Source of the DNA: Paracoccus caeni
Lineage (GTDB): Bacteria > Pseudomonadota > Alphaproteobacteria > Rhodobacterales > Rhodobacteraceae
DNA: 64,000 bases
Reading direction: 5' to 3'
Assembly: GCF_016629665.1 (NCBI RefSeq)
Contig: NZ_JAEPRQ010000001.1
Span: forward strand, 1,054,001-1,118,000
Of the stretch, positions 37,091 to 45,724 are shown one piece after another. The stretch's first letter is position 1, and the number at the start of each line of letters is the position of its first letter. The position numbers and the translations under genes were made by a program. A model generated the notes under the pieces. That model was not told the origin of the DNA and ran no database searches. It saw only the letters and a program-made list of their open reading frames with translations.

Positions 37091-37240
37091 TCATGCCGCG
37101 ATATGGATCAAGCCCGTGACGATGTTGTCGAGTTCGGGCCGTAACCTTCCCGCTTTCTCATTGTCGATGAAATCTGCTGCATCGACGACGGCCCGCAAAT
37201 ATCCAGATCGTACCTCGGACCGATACGCTAGCCAGACCAT
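37091..37240 (-). CDS. Possible 49-residue protein, unrecognised
   Basis: An open frame from ATG 37240 to TGA 37091. The product is mostly acidic/helical (for example DAADFIDNEKAGRLRPELDNIVTGLIHIAA at its end). The ribosome site is weak (AAGGG, three bases before ATG). It lies downstream of the DUF4394 gene on the same strand and ahead of a terminator-like hairpin, which is the only support. It could also be a gene remnant. Confidence 0.25.
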   Translation of the reverse strand: MVWLAYRSEVRSGYLRAVVDAADFIDNEKAGRLRPELDNIVTGLIHIAA

Positions 37241-37253
37241 CAACCCTTGCTAT

Positions 37254-38015
37254 TCACATCGCGGGCAGAATGGCGATGTCGCGGACATTTGCGCCGTCGA
37301 TGCGGCCAGCCTCGGTAGTTGCTCCGGTTTCCAGATCGACCGAGTGGAAGCCGCCTTCGACGACCAGCCAAGCCGCATTGCCACCCTCGCCGTCGGAGGC
37401 GATGTCGAAACCGGCTTCGGTCGGGTTGACGCCGATCTCACCGACCGGGTTCAGCTTGCCGTCGTTCGGCGGATCTTGCAGCACCAGCCAACCGGCTGCG
37501 CCGTCAATGTTGAAGAGCTGGGTCGCCTCGGTTCCGGCATAGGAATTGGTATAGGCGCCCGCGATGATGTTCGGCGCAGTCCCATCCTCATAGGCGTGGC
37601 TGCCATCGGTCACCACCTCGCCGGTTTCGACCGTCACCCGCAGGCTGGTGCCATCGCTGCCCATGACGCGCAGCTTGTCAGCCGCCGGATTGAAATCTAC
37701 TGTCGCCGAAACGCCATCGGCAAGGGTCGTGGCCAAAGTGCTGACTTTGGTTGCGGCACCTGATTGCGGATCAATGGTCGCAAGCGTGCCATCGCTGAAG
37801 ACGCCATAGAGCTTGCCGTCCGCGGGACGCACATCGATGCCGAGAAGGCGGCCCTCGACACCAGTTACGGTGACGCCGCCGGTGCGGGTCCAGGTTTCGG
37901 TATCCAGCCAGTGCAACTCATTCTCGCCCGACAGGCCGACAGCGGTGGCCGCCATGGCAGGCGCGGCAATCGCGGAAAAGAGCAGGGCGGCGGTAGCCGA
38001 TTTGATCGCAGTCAT
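37254..38015 (-). CDS. Secreted DUF4394 protein
   Basis: 253 residues with a clear Sec signal peptide (cleavage after AMAA, about residue 23) and a beta-propeller-like DUF4394 domain. Repeats such as GIDVRPADGKLYGVFSDG, DFNPAADKLRVMGSDG and DFN/NPTE segments are typical. Its function is unknown in all bacteria; it is an exported protein. It follows the fasciclin gene by ~110 bp on the same strand as the sigma/anti-sigma pair. The ATG at 38015 starts the signal peptide. Confidence 0.88.
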   Translation of the reverse strand: MTAIKSATAALLFSAIAAPAMAATAVGLSGENELHWLDTETWTRTGGVTVTGVEGRLLGIDVRPADGKLYGVFSDGTLATIDPQSGAATKVSTLATTLADGVSATVDFNPAADKLRVMGSDGTSLRVTVETGEVVTDGSHAYEDGTAPNIIAGAYTNSYAGTEATQLFNIDGAAGWLVLQDPPNDGKLNPVGEIGVNPTEAGFDIASDGEGGNAAWLVVEGGFHSVDLETGATTEAGRIDGANVRDIAILPAM

Positions 38016-38126
38016 AAGAACATTCCTTCTTTGGTTGGGTTTTGCCGGAGTGCCCGGCGGGAACAGGCCCATACCCGTGCGGGAGGGAGAGACCGCGCGT
38101 GGTATGGGCCGGGCGTTGCCGAGGGG

Positions 38127-38684
38127 TCAGCCCTTCGGCAGCAGAACCTTGTCGATGACGTGAATGACGCCGTTCGATTGCACGACATCGGCGATATTCA
38201 CCGTCGCAACGCCGCCGGTTTCGTCGGTCAGCGTGACCATGCCGTCCTTGACCTCGGCGGTGATCATGCAGCCGCCAAGCGTCTCGATCACATGCTTGCC
38301 GCCGTCATCCTCCACCATCTTCTGAACATCGGCTGCCATGGCATTGGCGCCGACGACGTGGCAGGTCAGCACCTTGGTCAGCATTTCCTTGTTCTCGGGT
38401 TTCAGCAGCGTTTCGACGGTGCCTGCGGGCAGGGCCTCGAACGCGGCATTGGTGGGGGCAAAGACGGTAAAGGGGCCTTCGCCCTGCAGCGTTTCCACCA
38501 GACCCGCCGCCTGCACCGCCGCAACCAGCGTGGTGTGATCGGCAGAGTTCATCGCGTTCTCGACGATGTTCTTGTCGGTGAACATGGCGGCGCCGCCGAC
38601 CATGGGATTGTCCTGCGCCAGTGCGATGCCAGCGGTGGACAATGCGAAACAGCCCGCGATGAGGGTTTTGATAACGGTCTTCAT
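38127..38684 (-). CDS. Secreted fasciclin (FAS1) domain protein
   Basis: 185 residues: signal peptide (cut after ALA, about 23) and one FAS1 domain, with GPFTVFAPTNAAFEALPAGTVETLL and the terminal NGVIHVIDKVLLP motif intact. FAS1 proteins mediate adhesion or matrix contact. In mycobacteria the FAS1 proteins MPT70/83 are made under SigK and its anti-sigma factor RskA; the same pair lies just upstream here. A possible ECF-type promoter precedes it. Confidence 0.93.
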   Translation of the reverse strand: MKTVIKTLIAGCFALSTAGIALAQDNPMVGGAAMFTDKNIVENAMNSADHTTLVAAVQAAGLVETLQGEGPFTVFAPTNAAFEALPAGTVETLLKPENKEMLTKVLTCHVVGANAMAADVQKMVEDDGGKHVIETLGGCMITAEVKDGMVTLTDETGGVATVNIADVVQSNGVIHVIDKVLLPKG

Positions 38685-38731
38685 CTGACTTCCTCCCGGA
38701 AACGTCGCCCGTTGATCGGGGGACGGAAGAA

Positions 38732-38760
38732 GACACGAAGATCGGTTTCAGATAGTTTCA
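38732..38760 (-). promoter_or_regulatory. Possible ECF-sigma promoter of the fasciclin gene
   Basis: On the minus strand TGAAAC (38760-38755), 17 bases, CGTGTC (38737-38732): a form seen in ECF promoters (GAAC-like -35, CGTC-like -10). A long imperfect hairpin (38759-38789) abuts the -35. No second copy was found before the sigma gene. Confidence 0.4.
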
Positions 38761-38803
38761 GCGCCCGGAGATTTTTTCTCGGGACGCTGCGATTTTTCTG
38801 CCA

Positions 38804-39508
38804 TCAGATGTCCAGCAGGTCGCCCACGGCCAGAACCGGGCCGGTCGGCTGCCCGGTCGGCGAGCCGCCGGGCGGTTCCAGACTGATCGCCATATGCGCG
38901 GCATTGGTCATCAGCGCGCGGAGCTGGTCTGCAATCTCGACCCGCGTGGAAACCCCGGCAGGGATCACGCCCAGAGACACCGGAGCCTCCGATCCATGCG
39001 CGACCCATAGCTGAAAGTCGCGCCCCTCGACCGGATCGCCGGTCATATGGGCCAGACTGACGCTGCCGGTGGCTGAATCGTAAAGCACCAGATAGGTGAC
39101 GCTGCTGCCCTCGGCAGTCAGCGAGGCGGCAAGATGGGCCGTTGACTGGGCAGGCTGCAGGATGGGCATCATCACCGCCAGCAGGAAAGCCGCCGTCGCC
39201 GCAACCGCCAACCCGCGCCAAAGCGCCAGTCTGGACCAAAGGCCCGTCCCGGCCACAGGCGCGCCGAACATCCGCAGATCCAGCGCGCGTTTGACCGCGG
39301 GCGGCAGATCCGCCGGAACAAAGCCTTCGGCCATGGGCGACAGTCGCTCTTCCCATTCTGCGACAAGCTGGGCAAAGGCCGTATCGGTTTCGACCCGGTG
39401 TGCAAGCACGGCCTGCTGGTCAGTGGGCAGCGCGCCCAGCACAAATTCGGCGGCAAGAATGTCGTCACCGCCTTCGGGAAAATCATGATCCAGTTCGGTG
39501 TCGCTCAT
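38804..39508 (-). CDS. Anti-sigma factor (RskA-like)
   Basis: 234 residues: a cytoplasmic N-terminal ~90 residues with the anti-sigma helical domain (DILAAEFVLGALP, the usual ZAS-type start without zinc ligands), one membrane helix near 104-124 (LAVAATAAFLLAVMMPIL region), and a periplasmic RskA-type domain with DFQLWVAHG and ISLEPPGGSPTGQPTGPVL. It holds the adjacent ECF sigma factor inactive until released by envelope signals. The start overlaps the sigma stop by four bases (ATGA). Confidence 0.9.
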   Translation of the reverse strand: MSDTELDHDFPEGGDDILAAEFVLGALPTDQQAVLAHRVETDTAFAQLVAEWEERLSPMAEGFVPADLPPAVKRALDLRMFGAPVAGTGLWSRLALWRGLAVAATAAFLLAVMMPILQPAQSTAHLAASLTAEGSSVTYLVLYDSATGSVSLAHMTGDPVEGRDFQLWVAHGSEAPVSLGVIPAGVSTRVEIADQLRALMTNAAHMAISLEPPGGSPTGQPTGPVLAVGDLLDI

Positions 39509-40059
39509 CTTTGCAGACACTCCTTCAGCCGCATCAGGCTGCGCCTGAGCCAGGTTCGCATCGTATTCAGCGGCACGTCATGGCGAGCCGCCAGATCGGC
39601 ATAGCTGTGACCCTCAAGATAAGCCGCGCGCACCGCATCGGCCCGGCCCGCTTCAAGTTCGCCAAGGCAACCGTCGAGTTGCCGTCGTTCGGCTGACGCG
39701 ACCGCCTGCGCCTCTGGTCCCGGCGCGGGATCACGAACTTCCAGCGCGGCATCCTCAAGACCGGACACGCGCAGTCGCCGCGCGCGCAACCGGTCGATGG
39801 CCTGATGCCGGGCAATCGCGATCAGCCAGGACATCGGGCTTTGCCCGGTCACTGCGAACCTATCGGCTTTCAGCCAGATTTTGACGAATACCTCCTGCAC
39901 CACTTCCTCAGCCTCGGACCTGTCCTTCAACACACGAAGGCAGCAGCCAAAAAGTTTCGCTGAGGTGGCGGTGTAGAGGCTGTCAAAGGCACGCCTGTCC
40001 CGAAGAGCCACCCGAAGGATCAATTCCGAGATCTCGTGTCTGGCATTGAAAGGGGGCAT
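39505..40059 (-). CDS. ECF RNA polymerase sigma factor (SigK-like)
   Basis: 184 residues: sigma region 2 (about 22-90, with EVFVKIWLKADRF) and region 4 (about 125-180, LPxxxR-like HDVPLNTMRTWLRRSLMRLKECL). There is no region 3, as expected for ECF factors. It is followed by its anti-sigma factor in an overlapping pair, then a fasciclin and a DUF4394 protein. A GGAG ribosome site precedes the ATG at 40059. Confidence 0.93.
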   Translation of the reverse strand: MPPFNARHEISELILRVALRDRRAFDSLYTATSAKLFGCCLRVLKDRSEAEEVVQEVFVKIWLKADRFAVTGQSPMSWLIAIARHQAIDRLRARRLRVSGLEDAALEVRDPAPGPEAQAVASAERRQLDGCLGELEAGRADAVRAAYLEGHSYADLAARHDVPLNTMRTWLRRSLMRLKECLQR

Positions 40060-40564
40060 CCCGACTCCAGATTATCCGCGCTGCGACCATGCGCTACGGG
40101 GAAATCTCGTGCAAGTGACTGCGCGATTGGCAGAGGGTATCGCTGACGAGGCGTTGATGCTCGCAGGCGATGCCTGACGGTTTTGGATACCGTCGGACGG
40201 GAGTTCGAACCTTATGGCCTCGATCATCAATAATCTTCAATTTCAGCGCATTGCATATCTTTCAGGTTTCTAAGAGTTCGTGCGGTTGACAGGTCAGTTC
40301 ACATTCTCGCGGAGATTCCTGCGTTGCCAAGGGCGCAAGCATGCCCCTGGAGAAGACCCTGATTACGCTATTTTAGCGTGAAACCCGCCTGCATGTTGCC
40401 CGGCTGGCACGCAGGTGGTGTCCTTTGCGACATGAAATCCCACGCAACCGGCATTATTTGGCGCAAATTTTACCGGATACGCATAAGGCCGCTTCCATAT
40501 GCTCCAAGGCGGGCTTATGGCTGTCGCTCTGGCGGACGAACCGCCGAGCCTGAACGCGAGCCCT
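40060..40564. other. 505-base intergenic region between sigma factor and rnd
   Basis: No convincing gene on either strand. It contains a short hairpin ACGCTA-TTT-TAGCGT at 40365-40379, the divergent upstream regions of the sigma gene and of rnd, and moderately AT-rich stretches around 40230-40280. A small RNA is possible but cannot be shown. Confidence 0.45.
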
Positions 40565-41746
40565 ATGACTGACGACATCATCACGATTACCCGAACCGAA
40601 GACCTTGCGAAGTTCTGCGAAGCTGCCAAAGCCGAGCCCTACGTCACCGTCGACACCGAGTTTCTGCGCGAAAGAACCTATTGGTCAAAGCTTTGTCTGA
40701 TCCAGTTGGCCTTGCCGCCTGCCTCGACACAGAAGCTGACCGGAGGTGACGCGGTTCTGATTGATCCGCTGTCCCCCGATCTGTCGCTTGAACCGCTCTA
40801 CGATCTCTTCCGGCATCAGGGCACGGTGAAGGTGTTCCATGCCGCGCGTCAGGATCTGGAGATTTTCTTCCACGACGCCGAACTGTTTCCGGTGCCGCTG
40901 TTCGACACGCAGGTCGCTGCCATGGTCTGCGGGTTTGGCGAGCAGGTTGGATATGAGACGCTGGTTCGCAAGATAGCCCGCGCCAATCTCGACAAGTCTT
41001 CGCGCTTCACCGACTGGTCACACCGTCCGCTTTCGGACGCGCAAAAGGCTTATGCGCTTGCCGATGTGACCCATCTGCGCAGCATCTACGAATTTCTGTC
41101 GGCCGAGTTGAAGAAGAACGGTCGCGAAAGCTGGCTGGATGAGGAAGTCGCGATTCTGAAAGACCCCGAGACCTATACCAACCGCCCTGAAGAGGCTTGG
41201 TTGAAGGTCCGCACCCGCACCAATTCGCCGCGTTTCCTTGCGATCCTGCGAGAGTTGGCACAGTTCCGCGAAAGCTTTGCGCAGGAACGCGATGTGCCGC
41301 GTTCGCGGGTGTTCAAGGATGATGCGATGATCGAGATCGCCTCGACCAAGCCTGCATCCGAGGCGGACCTTGGCCGGTCGCGGCTGCTGTTGCGCGACGC
41401 ACGGCGGGGCGATATCGCCAATGGCATTCTGACTGCGGTCAAAGCCGGGCTCGACGCGCGCGATCTGCCGCAGCCCAAGCGCGAAGAGCCGGGCAGGCCC
41501 GGTAATGCCGCCTTGTCCGATCTGCTGCGGGTTCTGCTGAAGGCCAAGGCCGATGCGACCGGCGTTGCGCCGCGCCTGATCGCTTCGTCCAGTGAACTGG
41601 ACGCGATTGCGACGGGTGAGCGTGATCTGCCTGCGCTTAAGGGTTGGCGGGCAGAGGTGTTCGGCAATGACGCGATGCGGCTTGTGTCGGGTCAGATTGC
41701 GCTTTCGGCCGAGGGCGGCGCGGTCCGTGTCGTTCCGGCGCAGTAA
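40565..41746 (+). CDS. rnd: Ribonuclease D
   Basis: 393 residues. DEDDy exonuclease: Asp30 and Glu32 in VDTEFLRE, FHAARQDLEIF, and the YALADVTHL motif with the last Asp. A C-terminal HRDC-like region follows. It trims the 3' ends of tRNA precursors and other stable RNAs. The ATG at 40565 is favoured by protein alignment; the frame goes 22 codons further. The stop overlaps the next gene's start by one base (TAATG). Confidence 0.93.
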   Translation: MTDDIITITRTEDLAKFCEAAKAEPYVTVDTEFLRERTYWSKLCLIQLALPPASTQKLTGGDAVLIDPLSPDLSLEPLYDLFRHQGTVKVFHAARQDLEIFFHDAELFPVPLFDTQVAAMVCGFGEQVGYETLVRKIARANLDKSSRFTDWSHRPLSDAQKAYALADVTHLRSIYEFLSAELKKNGRESWLDEEVAILKDPETYTNRPEEAWLKVRTRTNSPRFLAILRELAQFRESFAQERDVPRSRVFKDDAMIEIASTKPASEADLGRSRLLLRDARRGDIANGILTAVKAGLDARDLPQPKREEPGRPGNAALSDLLRVLLKAKADATGVAPRLIASSSELDAIATGERDLPALKGWRAEVFGNDAMRLVSGQIALSAEGGAVRVVPAQ

Positions 41747-42732
41747 TGTCTGCCGCCCGCAGCGCGGACCGGGTCAGGCTTTCGCGGCCAAAGGCTGCGG
41801 ATGCCGATGATTTCGTTGCGGTTCTGAACGATCCTGACGTTTCCGCGTGGCTTGATGCGGTGCCGCAGCCCTATCATCGCGAAGATGCGTTGCGCTTTGT
41901 CGCCGCTGCCGGGCCTTGTGAGCATGTGGTGAGGGTCGATGATCGTGTCGCGGGCACTGTCCGTGCCAGCGACAGTTTCGGCATCTGGATCGCGCCCGAA
42001 TTTCAGCGGCAGGGCGTCGGGACCCGCGCCGCCGTTCTGGCGCTGTCACGGCGGTTCCGCGATGGCAGCAGGACCATCAGCGCCCGTCGCCGCGCCGACA
42101 ATCACCGTTCCGCCCGGTTGCTTGACGCTTTGGGCTTCGTTTTTGACCAACCGCCGATAGAGGATGATTCCGGCTCGGTCACGCTGACCCTGACACGCGA
42201 CGATTTTGCCCGACATCACGGCATTCGGATCACGACCGAGCGGTTGCTGATCGATGCCTACCAGCCGCAGGATCTTGGCGATCTCTACCGTATCGCGACC
42301 GAGCCGAGGATTGCCTCGATGCTGCTGCGCTTCTGGCCCGGTATGCCGCTGTCCGAGGCCGAGGCGATCCTGCGCACCGATGCGCTGACCCCGCCGATCC
42401 GGCTGGTGGTTCGCCACCAAGGCCGCGTCATTGGCTCGATCGGTATCAGCGCGGGCGATCCGCCAAGCATCTTCTATTTCCTCGATCCGGCCATGCTGGG
42501 GCAGGGGATAGGCCGCGAGATGTTGCCCGCCTTCCTGAATGAAATCGACGCCCGCTTCGCCCCCGAAACACTGCAGGCAGAGGCTTTCATGGACAATCTT
42601 CCGTCCCGCAACCTGTTGGAGCGTTTCGGTTTTGTGCTGGAGCGTGAGATGATGGTTGCATCGAAGGGGCGGGCGGCGCCCATGCCCGGCGGGATCTATC
42701 GGCGAGGATCAGCGATGCCGGACACTGTTTGA
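41746..42732 (+). CDS. Tandem GNAT acetyltransferase
   Basis: 328 residues with two GNAT domains: residues ~8-150 (IWIAPEFQRQGVGTRAAVLAL with the Q/RxxGxG/A acetyl-CoA loop) and ~158-318 (YFLDPAMLGQGIGREMLPAFL, then NLLERFGFVLERE). Each domain is of the RimJ/RimL type. Substrates are unknown. Two catalytic folds in one chain may make a built-in dimer or process two substrates. It is translationally coupled to rnd. Confidence 0.88.
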   Translation: MSAARSADRVRLSRPKAADADDFVAVLNDPDVSAWLDAVPQPYHREDALRFVAAAGPCEHVVRVDDRVAGTVRASDSFGIWIAPEFQRQGVGTRAAVLALSRRFRDGSRTISARRRADNHRSARLLDALGFVFDQPPIEDDSGSVTLTLTRDDFARHHGIRITTERLLIDAYQPQDLGDLYRIATEPRIASMLLRFWPGMPLSEAEAILRTDALTPPIRLVVRHQGRVIGSIGISAGDPPSIFYFLDPAMLGQGIGREMLPAFLNEIDARFAPETLQAEAFMDNLPSRNLLERFGFVLEREMMVASKGRAAPMPGGIYRRGSAMPDTV

Positions 42733-42740
42733 ACGGGGCG

Positions 42741-43247
42741 TCATTGCCCCGACAGATGGCGGATGTCCCGGTCCCAGAAATGGAACTCTACCGCGCGCTG
42801 TGCCTCTGCGTCCCTGACACAGTCAAAGCTGCTCAATCTGCGTAAAAGCGCCTCTGCCGGCCATTGACCGACCGCGAACGGGCAGGATCGATACAGGCTC
42901 GCCTCGAACTCGGAGATGCTTTGGTGAAGCGCGTCCATCGCGCCGTCGATCCGCTGAAGTCGGGCGGAACGCAGAAGGCTGTCCCTGCTTTGCTCATAGA
43001 CCGCCACCCATGCCTCGGTCTCGCGATCGGTGCAGTCCATGTCCGTGGCTGAGGACGTTTGGTCGTCCCGACAGGTCTTCACGATGGTTCCCGTGCAGTG
43101 CGCCAGCGCAATATTTCTGTCGGACTGATCCAGAAGGCAGCTTTCGATTGCCGCGACATCGTGAAGCCGATTTTCATCAGCCTTCATTGCACCAGGAAGC
43201 GTTACACAAATAGAGACAGCCAGCAAATTCACGTAATGTTTTTTCAT
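42741..43247 (-). CDS. Secreted LprI-like (DUF1311-related) protein
   Basis: 168 residues with a signal peptide (KKHYVNLLAVSICVTLPGA, cut near residue 23) and about six cysteines in the mature part arranged as in Rhodobacteraceae DUF1311/LprI-like proteins (CLLDQ...HCTG...CRDD...CTDRETEAW...YEQS). LprI proteins bind and inhibit lysozyme in mycobacteria; that role is not shown here. It is convergent with the GNAT gene and followed upstream by an AT-rich island. Confidence 0.65.
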   Translation of the reverse strand: MKKHYVNLLAVSICVTLPGAMKADENRLHDVAAIESCLLDQSDRNIALAHCTGTIVKTCRDDQTSSATDMDCTDRETEAWVAVYEQSRDSLLRSARLQRIDGAMDALHQSISEFEASLYRSCPFAVGQWPAEALLRRLSSFDCVRDAEAQRAVEFHFWDRDIRHLSGQ

Positions 43248-43465
43248 CTTCGAAATGTCACCGTGAGCAATGGAAATCAGACAGCAAGGATGCCATTATT
43301 TCCTCTGAGTGATTTAATTTAAAGATAATAATATGTGGATAAATATAATTCATGTCATGAAAATTTATTCGGTACGCCAACGCGAGTCACGGCTGACATT
43401 TCAAACATGAAGCTTTTTTCGGCGCTGACAACGCATCGTCGAAACTACCGCGAAACAGAGCCGAA
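43248..43465. other. AT-rich intergenic island
   Basis: 43300-43375 is strongly AT-rich (e.g. GATTTAATTTAAAGATAATA then AATATAATTC) in an otherwise GC-rich window. It includes a perfect DnaA box (TGTGGATAA at 43334-43342) but only one, so it does not look like an origin. It lies upstream of the secreted LprI-like gene. Confidence 0.5.
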
Positions 43466-44281
43466 TTAGCCCTGCGAACAACTATGCGCGTCGTCCTTGG
43501 TCGAAACGATCCGAAATAGCGCCCGCCGCTCTTCCGGTTGCGTCACCGGATCGTGGCCGCCTGCATCAAGGACCGGGGCTTGGCGCAGGTTCATCGAATC
43601 CATCCCGTGCGGGCCCTGTTTGCGCACGCGCGATGTCAGGGTCGCAGAAGGGTGGCGGTAGCAGGAGGGAGACGGCTCGATCGTGCGGCCGCCTTCGATG
43701 ACCGGCTGCATCTCTTCTCCGATGAGGTCGAAGCGACGCGGGGCAAAGCCAACGCGCCCTTCGGATGCCAGACAGCCAAGAGCCCGCGTCACATCGCCCA
43801 GATCGGACCGAAGTGGCAACAGCAAAAGCCGGGCCGAGATCTCGGGGCGGCCATATTCGGCGCGGGCATGAAGGGTCAGATCGGCAAGTTGCGGTGCCTT
43901 GAAAACGGCTTCCAGCACATCGGAAAGCCGCCCCCGCGAACTGGGGTTCATCACCGCGCAAAGCGGCATCCCGCGCACTTCCATCCCCATCAGATCGATC
44001 AGATGCCGACCGGCAAGACGAAACCGCGCCGCACCGGGTGCCATCCGTTCCAGAATGAAGGCGTGATCAAGCACGCGATGCATGCCTTTCGGGTCGATAT
44101 CAGCACGCGACGGAATTGTTTTTCCACGCCGCAATCCCTGCCAATACGCCTTTATCTCAGCGACAATTCGCGTGGGTCTTGCGGGATCGAAATCAGCCAT
44201 GCGAAATATTTGCGCCGAGCCGCGATCTTGCACATCTTCAGGTCGATTTTCGCCTTGCTCGTCTTCATGTCTGTCACTCAC
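43466..44281 (-). CDS. PAS_5-domain protein
   Basis: 271 residues. The N-terminal ~170 residues match the PAS_5 domain of alphaproteobacteria (IVAEIKAYWQGLRRGKTIPSRADIDPKGMHRVLDHAFILERM, then GRHLIDLMGMEVRGMPL). The rest is less conserved and the last 60 residues are low-complexity. PAS_5 proteins are single-domain sensors of unknown output, sometimes linked to motility or cell cycle. No kinase or output domain is fused. A 10-bp inverted repeat lies in the divergent region before it. Confidence 0.83.
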   Translation of the reverse strand: MSDRHEDEQGENRPEDVQDRGSAQIFRMADFDPARPTRIVAEIKAYWQGLRRGKTIPSRADIDPKGMHRVLDHAFILERMAPGAARFRLAGRHLIDLMGMEVRGMPLCAVMNPSSRGRLSDVLEAVFKAPQLADLTLHARAEYGRPEISARLLLLPLRSDLGDVTRALGCLASEGRVGFAPRRFDLIGEEMQPVIEGGRTIEPSPSCYRHPSATLTSRVRKQGPHGMDSMNLRQAPVLDAGGHDPVTQPEERRALFRIVSTKDDAHSCSQG

Positions 44282-44410
44282 GAAAAATCATCCCTCGACT
44301 AACCAGCACTCATACAGCCCGGACATATCGAGCCGCTTAGACAAACATAAAGTCAGATTAGCCTCTTTTGGGTCCATCTGCCGAGTCGATTCCTAATGAT
44401 TAGTTAAGAA

Positions 44411-44456
44411 ATGTGATCGAAATTTTCATCATTAGCAGAAACACTGTCGATCACAT
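44411..44456. repeat. 10-bp inverted repeat upstream of gmk / PAS_5 gene
   Basis: ATGTGATCGA at 44411-44420 and its exact complement TCGATCACAT at 44447-44456, with 26 AT-rich bases between. TGTGA/TCACA halves resemble CRP/FNR-type half-sites, but too far apart for one dimer; two operators or a stem-loop are options. Confidence 0.5.
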
Positions 44457-44567
44457 CAACTTGGGATTGTAAAACTGAACTTTCGCTCCCGCTTGACCGT
44501 GGGCGGTGGCTGGTCCATGCCCTGCGGGGCAACCTGCACAGCGAACTTGCAGAAAAGGGACCCGCCG

Positions 44568-45197
44568 ATGGATCATACCGGCCTGCTGATCATCCTGTCT
44601 TCGCCTTCTGGCGCGGGAAAATCCACGCTGGCCCGGCGCCTGATGGATTGGGACGACAGCCTGCGGTTCTCGGTCTCGGCGACCACGCGTCCCCCGCGTC
44701 CCGGCGAGGTGGACGGCGAGCATTACTACTTCATCGCGCCTGACGCCTTTCGCGATATGGTCCGCGCCGATCAGATGCTGGAACATGCCGAAGTGTTTGG
44801 AAACCTTTACGGAAGCCCGCGCGAGCCGGTGGAAAAGGCCATGCGCGAGGGGCGTGATACGATCTTTGACGTTGACTGGCAGGGTGGCCAGCAAATCCGC
44901 GCCTCGGCGCTTGGCGGGCATGTGGTGTCGATCTTCGTTTTGCCGCCATCTTTGCCCGAGCTGGAGCGGCGCCTGCGCGCGCGCGGGCAGGACAGCGACG
45001 AGGTGATCGCAGGCCGGATGCAGAAAAGCCGGGCCGAGATCAGCCATTGGGCGGAATATGATTACGTTTTGATCAATGATGATCTGGACCGGACCGAAGC
45101 CGATCTGCGTGCGATCCTGACCGCCGAACGGCTGCGTCGCGACCGCCGGGCCGGCCTTGGGGCTTTCGTGAAGAAGCTGATGGAGGATGACGCATGA
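44568..45197 (+). CDS. gmk: Guanylate kinase
   Basis: 209 residues that phosphorylate GMP to GDP. P-loop [10 protein letters not shown] at residues 11-20, GMP-binding [17 protein letters not shown] and the later [12 protein letters not shown]. The ATG at 44568 has AAGGGA seven bases upstream; earlier codons in frame look non-coding. The stop overlaps the next start by four bases. Confidence 0.95.
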   Translation: MDHTGLLIILSSPSGAGKSTLARRLMDWDDSLRFSVSATTRPPRPGEVDGEHYYFIAPDAFRDMVRADQMLEHAEVFGNLYGSPREPVEKAMREGRDTIFDVDWQGGQQIRASALGGHVVSIFVLPPSLPELERRLRARGQDSDEVIAGRMQKSRAEISHWAEYDYVLINDDLDRTEADLRAILTAERLRRDRRAGLGAFVKKLMEDDA

Positions 45198-45715
45198 TCT
45201 GGGAACTCGACGGTCGCGCGCCGCAGATAGGGGCCGATGCATGGGTCGCGCCCGACGCACAGGTGATGGGTAATGTCGTGTTGGAGGAACAGGCCTCGGT
45301 CTGGTGGGGCGCGGTCCTGCGCGGCGATAACGAAGAAATCCGCGTCGGTCGTGGCAGCAATGTGCAGGATCTCTGCGCGCTGCATACGGATTTCGGCTTT
45401 CCGCTGCTGATCGGTGCCAATTGCACCATTGGCCACAGCGCGATCTTGCATGGTTGCACCATCGGTGACGGCGCTTTGGTCGGCATGGGCGCGACGATCC
45501 TGAACGGCGCGAAGATCGGCGCGGGGGCGCTGATCGGGGCAGGGGCGCTGATCCCCGAGGGCAAGGAGATCCCGCCCGGTGCGCTGGTCATGGGCGCCCC
45601 CGGTAAGGTGGTGCGCGAGCTTGATGAAGCGGCGCGGTTGAAACTTCTGAAATCCGCTGAAATCTACCGCGCCAATGCCGCCCGCTTCCGCGCGGGCCTG
45701 CGGCGTCTGGACTGA
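45194..45715 (+). CDS. Gamma-class carbonic anhydrase-like protein
   Basis: 173 residues built of hexapeptide repeats (left-handed beta helix). Zinc His residues are visible in LHTD and in GHSAILHGC, where the family has them. Bacterial members are YrdA/CaiE-like; some hydrate CO2, others are inactive. It is coupled to gmk by a four-base overlap and followed after 9 bases by the histidine kinase, an arrangement seen in other Rhodobacteraceae. Confidence 0.9.
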   Translation: MIWELDGRAPQIGADAWVAPDAQVMGNVVLEEQASVWWGAVLRGDNEEIRVGRGSNVQDLCALHTDFGFPLLIGANCTIGHSAILHGCTIGDGALVGMGATILNGAKIGAGALIGAGALIPEGKEIPPGALVMGAPGKVVRELDEAARLKLLKSAEIYRANAARFRAGLRRLD

Positions 45716-45724
45716 GGTTACAGA

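Larger units (their letters stand above)
36926..37253. other. Gene-poor stretch downstream of tRNA-Ser
   Basis: 328 bases, lower in GC than its surroundings at the left end. It holds a terminator-like hairpin (37035-37054) and one possible small minus-strand frame (37091-37240). I see no copy of the tRNA 3' end and no integrase, so there is no sign of an element inserted at this tRNA. Confidence 0.5.

Noticed and set aside
36836..37253. Integration site of a mobile element at tRNA-Ser
   Set aside because: No integrase and no second copy of the tRNA 3' end in the window.
40180..40215. tRNA fragment (GGAGTTCGAACC looks like a T-arm)
   Set aside because: The flanks do not pair as a T-stem and no acceptor or anticodon arm is present.
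43300..43375. Replication origin
   Set aside because: Only one DnaA box is present and no dnaA, parA or repABC gene is near.
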